Of a stretch of DNA of 64,000 bases, positions 56,946-64,000 are shown in pieces. The stretch's first letter is position 1, and each line of letters opens with the position of its first letter. A program made the position numbers and the translations under genes. The notes below the pieces were generated by a model. That model was not told the DNA's origin and made no database searches. It worked only from the letters and a program-made list of their open reading frames with translations. Source of the DNA: Candidatus Neomarinimicrobiota bacterium (GTDB lineage Bacteria; Fidelibacterota; Marinisomatia; Marinisomatales; TCS55); NCBI GenBank assembly GCA_018651745.1, contig JABIDL010000037.1, positions 50,136 to 114,135 of the forward strand. The letters are read 5' to 3'.

Positions 56946-59900
56946 TTATTGAATAGCCGATCGCAGGCGGCTGGTCAGCAGTTTGACGATGCCTTGCATG
57001 ATATCCATATTTCCACTCATAATTTCGTAAAACGCATCTCCTGAAATTTTCAAGAGAATCACATTTTCTTCCACGGTTGCGTCGGCGGAACGCGGATCTT
57101 GATCCAGTAGCGCCATTTCCCCCAAACATTCACCTTTGTCCAATGTGGCGATAGGTTGGTCTTCCAAATGAATTTTAACACTTCCGTTCATGATGATGTA
57201 CATGGAATCACCAAATTCACCTGCTTTGAAAATGGATTCACCTGAATCAAAATGAACCTCTTCTGCAATTTGTGCAATTCGGGACAAATCTTCACTCGGG
57301 ATGGACTGAAACAAACTTACGCTTTTCAGCAGGATGGTTTTTTCGATGGTGGAATACATAGGTAGTTCCTCCTTTTTCAATACTAATGATTCCGGAATTT
57401 TTCCGGAGTAATCTTTTCCGTTTTTAATTGAATGCAAACTGATGACTTCTTTAATAAGATTTGACGGGTTTACTTTTTCCCAATCGATTTCTGATAATAT
57501 TTTATCATCCCCAGAATTGAAAATTAGATTCAAATAAAGCGCGGCAGTCCAATCATTCCCCGAATGAATTCCTTTTATAATAAAATAATTTTTATCTTTG
57601 GGTAAATCGGGAAAGAAATTTCTGCCGATTAAAACGCGGTCCGAAATATCCATTGGTTCGATCAGTGGATTGATTATTTCTCGTTCTTCCACGGTAAAAA
57701 TCTGTTCCAAAAGTTCAAGCACAAATCCGAGTCGTCCCGAGTCGTTGGATTGTAATGTATGAATATAGGTTTCAACTCGGGTTTCAGGTTGATCCAGAAC
57801 GCCCAATTTTAAAAGTACCGGGCGCAAAAGAGCCAGCTTATGATTCAAATGGTCCTCCATTAAACTAGACTTGGAATCATCGTGGAAAAAATCAAGTGCA
57901 ATTGAATGTTGATATGCCAATTCTGCAATAAATCGAGTTTCATCTTCAAGGTCCTCTAACAAAGCATTTGGCAAGGGAGTGTTCCTGGCAATCGATAGCA
58001 AGGTATCCACACTTTCTCGATAAATCTGTGGATTGGATCGATCCATCATTTCAGAAGTAACCATTGCACTTCCTGCTCCCGGATAATGCTTAAGAGTATT
58101 TAAAATGGCACAAGAAAGATCTTCCGGAATCCCGCTTCTAGATTTTTCTGCCAGTGCCGAAATGGCTTCCGTTTCATCAAAATGTTTTAAAGCAGATCTA
58201 GCTTTCAATACTGTTTTAGAATCTGCCAAATTTTCAACAATAAAGGGTAATAGCGATTTTTCGCCACCGGATTGAATGAGGTCCAAAGCAGCCGCTCGCA
58301 CATCCACTGAGTCATGAGAAAGCAGTTGAGAGATTTGATCAGCAGAAATTAAATCTGGTGCTTCAATTAGACTTTGCAGAGCTACGGTAGTTGTGTATGG
58401 ATCAGGCCCATGGATTTGGTTTTGTAAAATAGAAATCGCCTTCGTTGTATTTCCTGAATCAAGCGTTAAGAGTGCCGCTGCAGCCGCAGCACTTTCATCC
58501 GGATTTTCACTGCTTAATCTTGATTCTAAATCCGAAGTTAACTCTTCTAGTTTGCGGTGTCCGGCTACAACAGCCGCTTTATTTCCAAGCAATCCGCCTT
58601 GCTTAAAAGCACTTATGATTTCTTCATTCGGAATGACATCTTCATCATCAATAGTAAGGAAAAGGATGGCGCTTTGAACTTCGAATGATCCTGTTTTAAA
58701 CATTTCCCGAATAGTTCTTTTCCATGGAGAAAGTGGAATGTCTTTGACCAAATCCAGAACAAATAATTGCTGATTGGTGTCCTCTACATCCAGCGCTTTT
58801 TGGATGGTATCAACCAAGGCGGAATCGGTAACATCTAGCGTTAGTTCATCAAAATTGAGCTGACGTTTTTCAACAGCATTTTGCAGTTCAGCAACATATT
58901 GTTTTTTCAGTCTGAAGGAAGTCCATATCCATAAAGAAAGGGCGCCGATTGAAATAATGCTCAGGAATTGCAATGGGATGTATTTTGTTAAAATAAAGGT
59001 AATGAGTCCACCCACGCCAATCATGATAGCGGTAATACTGCCTGTCACCATCGGTCTTCCGATTTTTTTTCGATGCGGTGGAACCGGAAGCCAAAGGATT
59101 TCCCACACCGATTGATTTACTGTAAATTTGATTGTTTGGTCTGCGAATTTAGCGAATGTTCCGGCCCACAATACGGGCGCAAGAAGAATGGCGGACGCTC
59201 CTAACATCAATGCAATGGGAAGAATGAGCAGTCCGATTAACATACCGAACCGAGTCAGAATTTTCCCGGTAAAGCCAAATTGTATAATGAGCATTAGAAA
59301 CCCTGCTGCTGCAAAAAATGACCCAAAAAAACTAGCCAGCGATGCTTCGTCAGTTAAAGTTGTACTTGCTATCATTTTGAATTGGTAATCCACCAATAGA
59401 GAAACAATTGATGATAAACCAATGACGATAGCAATTGACTTTAAATACGGGTTAAAAACTTTTTTCTGTTTCGGTTGTGATTGTTGATCCATTTGATTTT
59501 GACTAATTTTTTGTCTAAATCTCATTGCAATAGGCACAAGCAATAACACCAATCCAAGTAGCCCGGCAACGACAAACAGAAGTTCATCGGTTCCAAATTT
59601 TCCAATAAATGGTTTTAAACTCATTCCGGCCACCATAGGCGCCAGAGAACCGCCTCCACCAATAACGCCAAATAATCGTTTAGCTTCTCTTGGTCCAAAA
59701 AATTGTCCGGCAATCGTCCAGAATTGAATCATAGGAATGGTGCAGACTATATCCATCCATACAAATAGGACGGGGATCAGAATCGGCTTTCCCCTAAAGG
59801 TGATGTGTAAATTGAATTGCAGGAAAACTAAACTTAGGATAAACAACACCAAGCATGATAAAACAATTGTTGACAAGTTAATTTTTTTATTGATCTTATT

Positions 59901-60110
59901 ATAAATTGTAATGATTATAGTCATCACAATTGCTGTTATAACAAACATGATAGGAAGAAGCTCGCGCTCATACCGGCTCAGGAAATACGTATCGCGGGTT
60001 GTTTTTCCGATGATGACAACGCTGACTAAAAGGAAAAAATATGTAAATAAAGTCAGAACTTTTTTGCCTTCCCCGGGGCGAATATTCAATGCGTTCAAAA
60101 ATATTTTCAT
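56946..60110 (-). CDS. Npt-like membrane transporter fused to HEAT repeats and a cyclic nucleotide-binding domain
   Basis: A 1054-residue protein in three parts. The N-terminal 400 residues are about 12 membrane helices with the start of the NTP/NDP-translocase-like MFS group (LNIRPGEGKKVLTLFTYFFL, IGKTTRDTYFLSRY, FGPREAKRLFGVIGGGGSLA). The middle is a long alpha-solenoid with HEAT-like repeats (SSENPDESAAAAAALLTLDS, LLSHDSVDVRAAALDLIQSG). The C-terminal 120 residues are a CRP/EPAC-type cNMP-binding domain (LFQSIPSEDLSRIAQIAEEV, FGDSMYIIMNGSVKIHL, GECLGEMALLDQDPRSADAT), with the phosphate-cassette Gly-Glu and an Arg. This suggests transport or scaffolding gated by a cyclic nucleotide. Substrate and ligand are unknown. 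Confidence 0.9.
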   Translation of the reverse strand: MKIFLNALNIRPGEGKKVLTLFTYFFLLVSVVIIGKTTRDTYFLSRYERELLPIMFVITAIVMTIIITIYNKINKKINLSTIVLSCLVLFILSLVFLQFNLHITFRGKPILIPVLFVWMDIVCTIPMIQFWTIAGQFFGPREAKRLFGVIGGGGSLAPMVAGMSLKPFIGKFGTDELLFVVAGLLGLVLLLVPIAMRFRQKISQNQMDQQSQPKQKKVFNPYLKSIAIVIGLSSIVSLLVDYQFKMIASTTLTDEASLASFFGSFFAAAGFLMLIIQFGFTGKILTRFGMLIGLLILPIALMLGASAILLAPVLWAGTFAKFADQTIKFTVNQSVWEILWLPVPPHRKKIGRPMVTGSITAIMIGVGGLITFILTKYIPLQFLSIISIGALSLWIWTSFRLKKQYVAELQNAVEKRQLNFDELTLDVTDSALVDTIQKALDVEDTNQQLFVLDLVKDIPLSPWKRTIREMFKTGSFEVQSAILFLTIDDEDVIPNEEIISAFKQGGLLGNKAAVVAGHRKLEELTSDLESRLSSENPDESAAAAAALLTLDSGNTTKAISILQNQIHGPDPYTTTVALQSLIEAPDLISADQISQLLSHDSVDVRAAALDLIQSGGEKSLLPFIVENLADSKTVLKARSALKHFDETEAISALAEKSRSGIPEDLSCAILNTLKHYPGAGSAMVTSEMMDRSNPQIYRESVDTLLSIARNTPLPNALLEDLEDETRFIAELAYQHSIALDFFHDDSKSSLMEDHLNHKLALLRPVLLKLGVLDQPETRVETYIHTLQSNDSGRLGFVLELLEQIFTVEEREIINPLIEPMDISDRVLIGRNFFPDLPKDKNYFIIKGIHSGNDWTAALYLNLIFNSGDDKILSEIDWEKVNPSNLIKEVISLHSIKNGKDYSGKIPESLVLKKEELPMYSTIEKTILLKSVSLFQSIPSEDLSRIAQIAEEVHFDSGESIFKAGEFGDSMYIIMNGSVKIHLEDQPIATLDKGECLGEMALLDQDPRSADATVEENVILLKISGDAFYEIMSGNMDIMQGIVKLLTSRLRSAIQ

Positions 60111-60149
60111 AGTAGGAAAAGAATCAATATTTGATGTTGAGTCATCAGT

Positions 60150-60590
60150 CTAAACCGTATAGTCAAATCCGGGATCACTGATAAAATCAAACAATGCAAT
60201 CCCGAAAACAAAAACCATGATCAAAATCAGGATGAAAAATAGTAAACCGATCAAGTACATAATTCCTGTTAATGTCATAAAACTCCGGATCTGATCTAAA
60301 GCTCTGGAAAAGCTGACATTGTCTTGCGCCGATAATGCATAACGAAGGTGTCTGCTGGCATTAATAAGCTTTTTGCCAAGAAGAATCATAATGATACCTA
60401 TTAGAAAGGTAGGAATGCTAAAAAAAATGATGGACAAGGCATAGCAAACACCAAAAAAGATATTCATGATGCCAACGAATTTGCTCCATGAGGCGAGTTT
60501 GGTGATTGTTTCATATCCCAAAGCATCCAGCGGTTGGGTTAAAGCCGGCCCGGGATTTTGAATGGGCTGAGAGGGTTCTAAGGCAGACAT
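60150..60590 (-). CDS. DUF5362-like small membrane protein
   Basis: A 146-residue protein with a Pro-rich N-terminus (MSALEPSQPIQNPGPALTQP), two pairs of membrane helices (IMNIFFGVCYALSIIFFSIP and FLIGIIMILLGKKL, then LTGIMYLIGLLFFILILIMV and FVFGIALFDFI) and a cytoplasmic helical hairpin between them (NASRHLRYALSAQDNVSFSR, ALDQIRSFMT). This is the arrangement of DUF5362 proteins. Function unknown. Same strand as the transporter fusion, 39 bp upstream. Confidence 0.72.
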   Translation of the reverse strand: MSALEPSQPIQNPGPALTQPLDALGYETITKLASWSKFVGIMNIFFGVCYALSIIFFSIPTFLIGIIMILLGKKLINASRHLRYALSAQDNVSFSRALDQIRSFMTLTGIMYLIGLLFFILILIMVFVFGIALFDFISDPGFDYTV

Positions 60591-60691
60591 TGTATCAAAA
60601 AATATACTTCAGCAACCATGATAAAAGAAGTGTAAAGCCGTCATGTCTAATTCTTATATTTACCATTGAAAAATGAATAAAAGGAAACTCT

Positions 60692-61540
60692 ATGTTTGAA
60701 CCCGGATTACTAAAAGGTAAAACTGTTATTATAACCGGCGGGGGAACGGGCCTTGGAAAATCCATGGCTCACCGCTTTGGATCCTTAGGCGCCAATCTTC
60801 TTATTGCGAGCAGAAAAGAAGATGTATTAAAGGCTGCTTCAGATGAATTAAAGGAAACAGGTGCGGATGTTGCTTGGGCTGTATGTGACGTTCGAAAACC
60901 GGACGAAGTTTCTGCCATGGTGCAAGTGGCAAAAGAAAAATTTGGGGCCATTGATGTTTTGCTTAACAATGCGGCAGGAAATTTTATCTGCCCTACTGAA
61001 AATCTGACAGAAGGCGGTTTTAAAGTCATTGTGGATATTGTACTGAATGGCACATTTAATTGTTCACTCGCCGTCGGAAAAGAAATGATCAAACAAGAAT
61101 CCGGCACGATATTGAATATTGTTACAACGTATGCGTGGACCGGTTCGGGATATGTGATTCCTTCTGCCTCAGCGAAAGCAGGAGTGTTAGCGATGACGCG
61201 ATCTCTTGCAGTAGAATGGGGGAAGTATGGAATTCGAACCAATGCGATTGCACCAGGACCTTTTCCTACTGAAGGCGCTTGGTCAAGGCTTGCGCCTCCG
61301 GGATTTGGAATAGAAAAAGCGATGAAAAAAAGAATTCCATTAAAGAGATTTGGCGAACATGAGGAATTAGCAAATCTTGCATCGTATTTGATAAGTGATC
61401 AGGCAGGATATATAAATGGAGAGGTAGTAACCATTGATGGGGGAGAATGGCTGAAGGGCGCCGGTCAATTCAATGATTTAGACAAAGTTCCAAATATAGC
61501 CTGGAAAGCCATATCAGCAATGAGAAAGGGAAAAAAATAA
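60692..61540 (+). CDS. SDR oxidoreductase, 2,4-dienoyl-CoA reductase-like
   Basis: A 282-residue short-chain dehydrogenase. The NADP(H) site is IITGGGTGLGKSMAHRFGSL with NNAAGNF after it. The catalytic region is SGYVIPSASAKAGVLAMTRS, in which the usual YxxxK Tyr is replaced (Ser-Ala-Ser-Ala-Lys), the pattern typical of peroxisomal-type 2,4-dienoyl-CoA reductases (DECR). APGPFPTEGAWSRLAPPG also fits this group. It would reduce dienoyl-CoA intermediates in beta-oxidation of unsaturated fatty acids. No other beta-oxidation genes are adjacent. Confidence 0.9.
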   Translation: MFEPGLLKGKTVIITGGGTGLGKSMAHRFGSLGANLLIASRKEDVLKAASDELKETGADVAWAVCDVRKPDEVSAMVQVAKEKFGAIDVLLNNAAGNFICPTENLTEGGFKVIVDIVLNGTFNCSLAVGKEMIKQESGTILNIVTTYAWTGSGYVIPSASAKAGVLAMTRSLAVEWGKYGIRTNAIAPGPFPTEGAWSRLAPPGFGIEKAMKKRIPLKRFGEHEELANLASYLISDQAGYINGEVVTIDGGEWLKGAGQFNDLDKVPNIAWKAISAMRKGKK

Positions 61541-61550
61541 TTTTCTTTTT

Positions 61551-61811
61551 CTAGCCGGCACTAAAAAGACCAATCAATAAAGAACCAATTAATCTGTAAA
61601 TAATTATCGTATAAAAAATTGCAATCCCCAAGAGGGAGAAGGGTGTAATCCGAAATTTTTTGGCATATTTATGATTTCCTTGATTATTGCTATACCATGT
61701 TTTCATAGAAGTCAGTGTAACCCAAGAAAGAAAACAGGATAAAGCAAAAAATAAGAATATGACAACATGATCCAGCCAGGTTAGTGAGTTAAGCCATTTC
61801 CCCAAATTCAT
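61551..61811 (-). CDS. Hypothetical small membrane protein
   Basis: An 86-residue protein, unrecognised, with two predicted membrane helices (VVIFLFFALSCFLSWVTL and LLGIAIFYTIIIYRLIGSLL) separated by a basic loop (YSNNQGNHKYAKKFRITP). It overlaps the ROK kinase stop by 4 bp and ends the Nudix-ROK run on the minus strand. Confidence 0.7.
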   Translation of the reverse strand: MNLGKWLNSLTWLDHVVIFLFFALSCFLSWVTLTSMKTWYSNNQGNHKYAKKFRITPFSLLGIAIFYTIIIYRLIGSLLIGLFSAG

Positions 61812-62671
61812 GATGAATCACCAAGCCAAGCCGCACCAATAACCCCTGCAGAATCTCCCAAAGTGTGCTTTACAATCGGTGTATCGGCATTCGGACTGAA
61901 CACATAATTGTGAACAGAATTCGCACCATCTGAGTATAAAAATTCACATTTTGATACACCGCCGCCAAGCACAATGACATCCGGATCCAAAATGTTTATT
62001 ACATTGGAAAGTGCAATTCCAAAGTTTTGAGTGAATTCATTTTTCCAATTTGATGGTGGATTTAGCGCAATATCGGTAACGATTTTTTGGTCACCGGTAA
62101 TTTCCTTATATCGAGATTCTAACGCCGGCCCGCTGATGTAGGCCTCCACACATCCTTTTTGCCCGCAATAACAATTTTTTCCATTTGGGTAAAGAGTATG
62201 GTGTCCCCATTCGCCTGCGATGTGCGAACGTCCGTGATGGATTTTTCCATCAATAACAATCCCACCACCCACACCTGTTCCGAGGATGACACCGAATACG
62301 ATTGAATGTTTTTTACCAGCTCCCATTTTTGCTTCTGCAAGGGCAAAACAGTTTGCATCATTTTCCATGATTATTGGCTGACCAATTTTTGATTCAATGT
62401 TTTGTTTTAATGGTTTGTCAATCAGGCAAACGGTATTGCTATTTTTTAATTTTTCAGTTTTTGGATCAATTGATCCAGGCGTACAAATTCCAATGGTTGT
62501 TTCATTGACACCTTTCAGTTCATAAACCAAACTGCAGATGCGATCTACAATGGCATCATAACCATCGTCCCTTTGTGTAGGAATTCGTTTTCGATTTATT
62601 TCCCTACCTTTCTCATCAAGTAGGATTCCCTCGATTTTAGTTCCGCCTAAATCAATTCCAAGTTTTAGCAT
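61808..62671 (-). CDS. ROK-family sugar kinase (glucokinase-like)
   Basis: A 287-residue ROK kinase. The phosphate-1 motif is GIDLGGTKIEGILLDEKG, the catalytic Asp is in IMENDANCFALAEAKMGAG, and the ROK signature with its zinc cysteines is GGGIVIDGKIHHGRSHIAGE and CYCGQKGCVEAYISGPAL. ILDPDVIVLGGGVS closes the ATP site. Glucose or another hexose (fructose, N-acetylsugar) may be the substrate. Its start overlaps the Nudix gene end by 20 bp. Confidence 0.94.
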   Translation of the reverse strand: MLKLGIDLGGTKIEGILLDEKGREINRKRIPTQRDDGYDAIVDRICSLVYELKGVNETTIGICTPGSIDPKTEKLKNSNTVCLIDKPLKQNIESKIGQPIIMENDANCFALAEAKMGAGKKHSIVFGVILGTGVGGGIVIDGKIHHGRSHIAGEWGHHTLYPNGKNCYCGQKGCVEAYISGPALESRYKEITGDQKIVTDIALNPPSNWKNEFTQNFGIALSNVINILDPDVIVLGGGVSKCEFLYSDGANSVHNYVFSPNADTPIVKHTLGDSAGVIGAAWLGDSS

Positions 62672-63296
62672 GAATCACCTCGTTTAGCACACATTTAAAT
62701 TCGGACAGAATCATAGCCGTGACACCCCAAACTCGAACGGATTTGAATTGGAAAAAAGGAATTTCAGCTGAGATATTATTTATGGTTCGGTTTTCTTTTT
62801 TTTCACAAGAATCATTCAAAAGTTCTTCCAAAGATACAGAATGGAGTGAATCCACTTCATTTTTCTGAATCAGAGTTTCGGGCTCGTAATCTGAAAATGC
62901 AATAAAAGGATGGATCATAAATCCGGTGACGGGAGTAAAAAGAGGCGTTAGACTTCCTAAGATTTCAAACGAGATTGGAGAAACTCCAATTTCTTCGTGT
63001 GTTTCCCTAATGGCGGTTAATTCAAGTGTCTCATTATTTTCCTGCATTCCTCCCGGAAGAGAAATCTGTCCTTTATGTAATTCCACAGTCTGCGATCGTT
63101 TTGTCAGAAAAAAATGAATACTTTCATTTTTTGGAAATAGTAAAATTAAAACAGCAGACGGAGTTGATTCTTCGATGGTATTCGGCGAATTAATAGGAGA
63201 ACGGGAACGGGTTTTAAACTTATTTTGTGCATTTTCACCCGGAAGATTGTCTTCCAATCTTTGTTTTAATTGAGGAATGAGGTCGTCTGGATTCAT
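62652..63296 (-). CDS. Nudix hydrolase, CoA-pyrophosphatase-like
   Basis: A 214-residue Nudix enzyme of the CoAse/NudL type. The Nudix box is present as GGMQENNETLELTAIRETHE with EIGV (GX5EX7REXXEEXGX), preceded by a UPF0035-like HKGQISLPGG. The SAVLILLFPKNESIHFFLTK opening is typical of CoA/NADH pyrophosphatases. It would hydrolyse CoA derivatives or a related dinucleotide. Divergent from the HAD gene (69 bp) and overlaps the ROK kinase. Confidence 0.92.
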   Translation of the reverse strand: MNPDDLIPQLKQRLEDNLPGENAQNKFKTRSRSPINSPNTIEESTPSAVLILLFPKNESIHFFLTKRSQTVELHKGQISLPGGMQENNETLELTAIRETHEEIGVSPISFEILGSLTPLFTPVTGFMIHPFIAFSDYEPETLIQKNEVDSLHSVSLEELLNDSCEKKENRTINNISAEIPFFQFKSVRVWGVTAMILSEFKCVLNEVIHAKTWN

Positions 63297-63365
63297 GGGA
63301 TAGGAAATTTCTTACGAAAAGTTATCAATTATATTCGATTTATTCTCCATGTTTGGAATAGTATT

Positions 63366-64000
63366 ATGAGATTCAAACACATTATTTGGGATTGGAATGG
63401 GACTTTGCTCGATGATCGATGGCTTACGGTTGAGTCAATGAATCTTCTGCTCGATAGGCGGAAGATGAAACGCATTACAGAAAAGTCGTATCGAGATGTA
63501 TTCAGATTTCCGGTGAAGGATTATTATGTCAAACTCGGATTTGATTTTAAAAAAGAGCCCTTTTCAATATCCGGGACAGAATTCATTGTTGAATACAATA
63601 AGCGCGCTCACGAGCCAAAGCTGCATGGCGGCGTAAGTGAGTCACTTAAAACTTTAAAAGAGAAGGGAATCCGCCATTCAATTTTGTCTGCGAGCAAACA
63701 GGATATTTTGAATACACTGATGGTTGAATATGGATTATCAGAATTGTTTGATCATGTTATTGGACAAAATAATCATTATGCACACGGCAAAACAGAAGCC
63801 GGAAAGGAATTAATCTCGATGATTGATGAAGATCAGAATCAGATTTTATTTGTTGGTGATACCATTCATGATTATGAAGTGGCATCTGCTTTAAATATCG
63901 ATTGCGCTTTACTTACCTGCGGGCATACGAGTACAAATAGATTGAAAGAAACATCTGCACATTGTTTTTCCGGTTTTCAAGACCTAATGCAGTTTATTAA
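63366..64000 (+). CDS. HAD-family phosphatase (phosphoglycolate phosphatase-like), truncated by window edge
   Basis: An open frame of 211 codons that is still open at the window end. HAD motif 1 is IIWDWNGTLLDD, motif 2 the Ser of HSILSASKQD, motif 3 the Lys of HGKTEAG, and motif 4 LFVGDTIHDYEVASAL. The cap is the small helical type of subfamily IA enzymes (PGP/beta-PGM group). Phosphoglycolate or a similar small phosphate is the likely substrate. Confidence 0.92.
   Translation, partial: MRFKHIIWDWNGTLLDDRWLTVESMNLLLDRRKMKRITEKSYRDVFRFPVKDYYVKLGFDFKKEPFSISGTEFIVEYNKRAHEPKLHGGVSESLKTLKEKGIRHSILSASKQDILNTLMVEYGLSELFDHVIGQNNHYAHGKTEAGKELISMIDEDQNQILFVGDTIHDYEVASALNIDCALLTCGHTSTNRLKETSAHCFSGFQDLMQFI

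Noticed and set aside
56946..60110. Cyclic-nucleotide-based anti-phage effector
   Set aside because: The N-terminal transporter domain and lack of a nucleotidyltransferase cyclase gene nearby argue against a defence system.
60769..61242. 157-codon minus-strand frame
   Set aside because: Fully antisense to the SDR reductase, whose motifs are complete.
1..64000. CRISPR array, prophage or toxin-antitoxin module
   Set aside because: No regularly spaced repeats, no phage structural genes and no recognisable toxin-antitoxin pair were seen on either strand.

Overview
The window looks like chromosomal DNA of a Gram-negative, AT-rich bacterium of the Fibrobacteres-Chlorobi-Bacteroidetes (FCB) superphylum, most plausibly a marine Candidatus Marinimicrobia (SAR406) relative. 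The reasons are: five large exported proteins ending in a sorting-type C-terminal domain with the YPNPFNP signature; a TonB-dependent receptor with an N-terminal carboxypeptidase-regulatory-like domain; an LptD-type outer-membrane protein; many lipoproteins; and single-copy housekeeping genes packed in short operons with 1-4 bp overlaps. The phylum call is an inference from family content.

Layout. 1-6.4 kb: a truncated surface protein, a serine hydrolase lipoprotein and a very large FG-GAP/ASPIC lipoprotein. 6.5-15.2 kb: a concentration of cell-wall enzymes: PBP4-type DacB, two S66 LD-carboxypeptidases, the SpmA/SpmB membrane pair, an exported NlpC/P60-like protein and an exported amidase_2 protein. 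15.2-18.3 kb: tRNA-Lys(UUU), the complete queC-queE-queD-queF operon of queuosine precursor synthesis, tRNA-Lys(CUU) and the tmRNA gene ssrA, followed by palindromes and a degenerate GIY-YIG frame. 18.6-26.4 kb: a secreted alpha/beta hydrolase, then a minus-strand run nifS-mnmA-hypothetical-LytR_C-rsfS-argS-marC with a phosphoesterase upstream. 26.4-35.3 kb: a PfkB kinase, a TPR lipoprotein, moxR-DUF58, a dead purine nucleoside phosphorylase remnant, and two tandem exported proteins (a beta-helix protein and an Ntn/amidotransferase-like protein). 35.3-40 kb: a decayed transposase fragment, M20 amidohydrolase, gamma-glutamyltranspeptidase and an aminotransferase. 40-48.9 kb: TonB receptor with a clear terminator, then the run DUF2007-hisS-topA-ccmH-like-glyQS. 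48.9-64 kb: lptD, FKBP isomerase, M1 peptidase, tRNA-Thr(CGU), a YidD fusion, a UshA-like protein with degenerate metal motifs, a translocase-HEAT-cNMP fusion, an SDR reductase, ROK kinase, Nudix hydrolase and a HAD phosphatase cut by the window end.

How it fits together: most genes serve the envelope (wall remodelling, LPS export, nutrient uptake, surface proteins) and translation (three aminoacyl-tRNA synthetases, tRNA thiolation, queuosine, ribosome silencing, trans-translation). No prophage, CRISPR array or recognisable defence island is present. The less ordinary items are decay products and repeats (a PNP remnant, a transposase remnant, an in-frame palindrome inside a coding region, palindromes in and beside ssrA) and unusual domain architectures: an exported class II amidotransferase with Ser in place of Cys, the translocase-HEAT-cNMP protein, the YidD fusion, and a metallophosphatase homologue with lost ligands and a CxC pair. 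I see no convincing wholly new multi-gene system; the 6.5-15.2 kb wall-enzyme cluster is the strongest candidate for a functional island.
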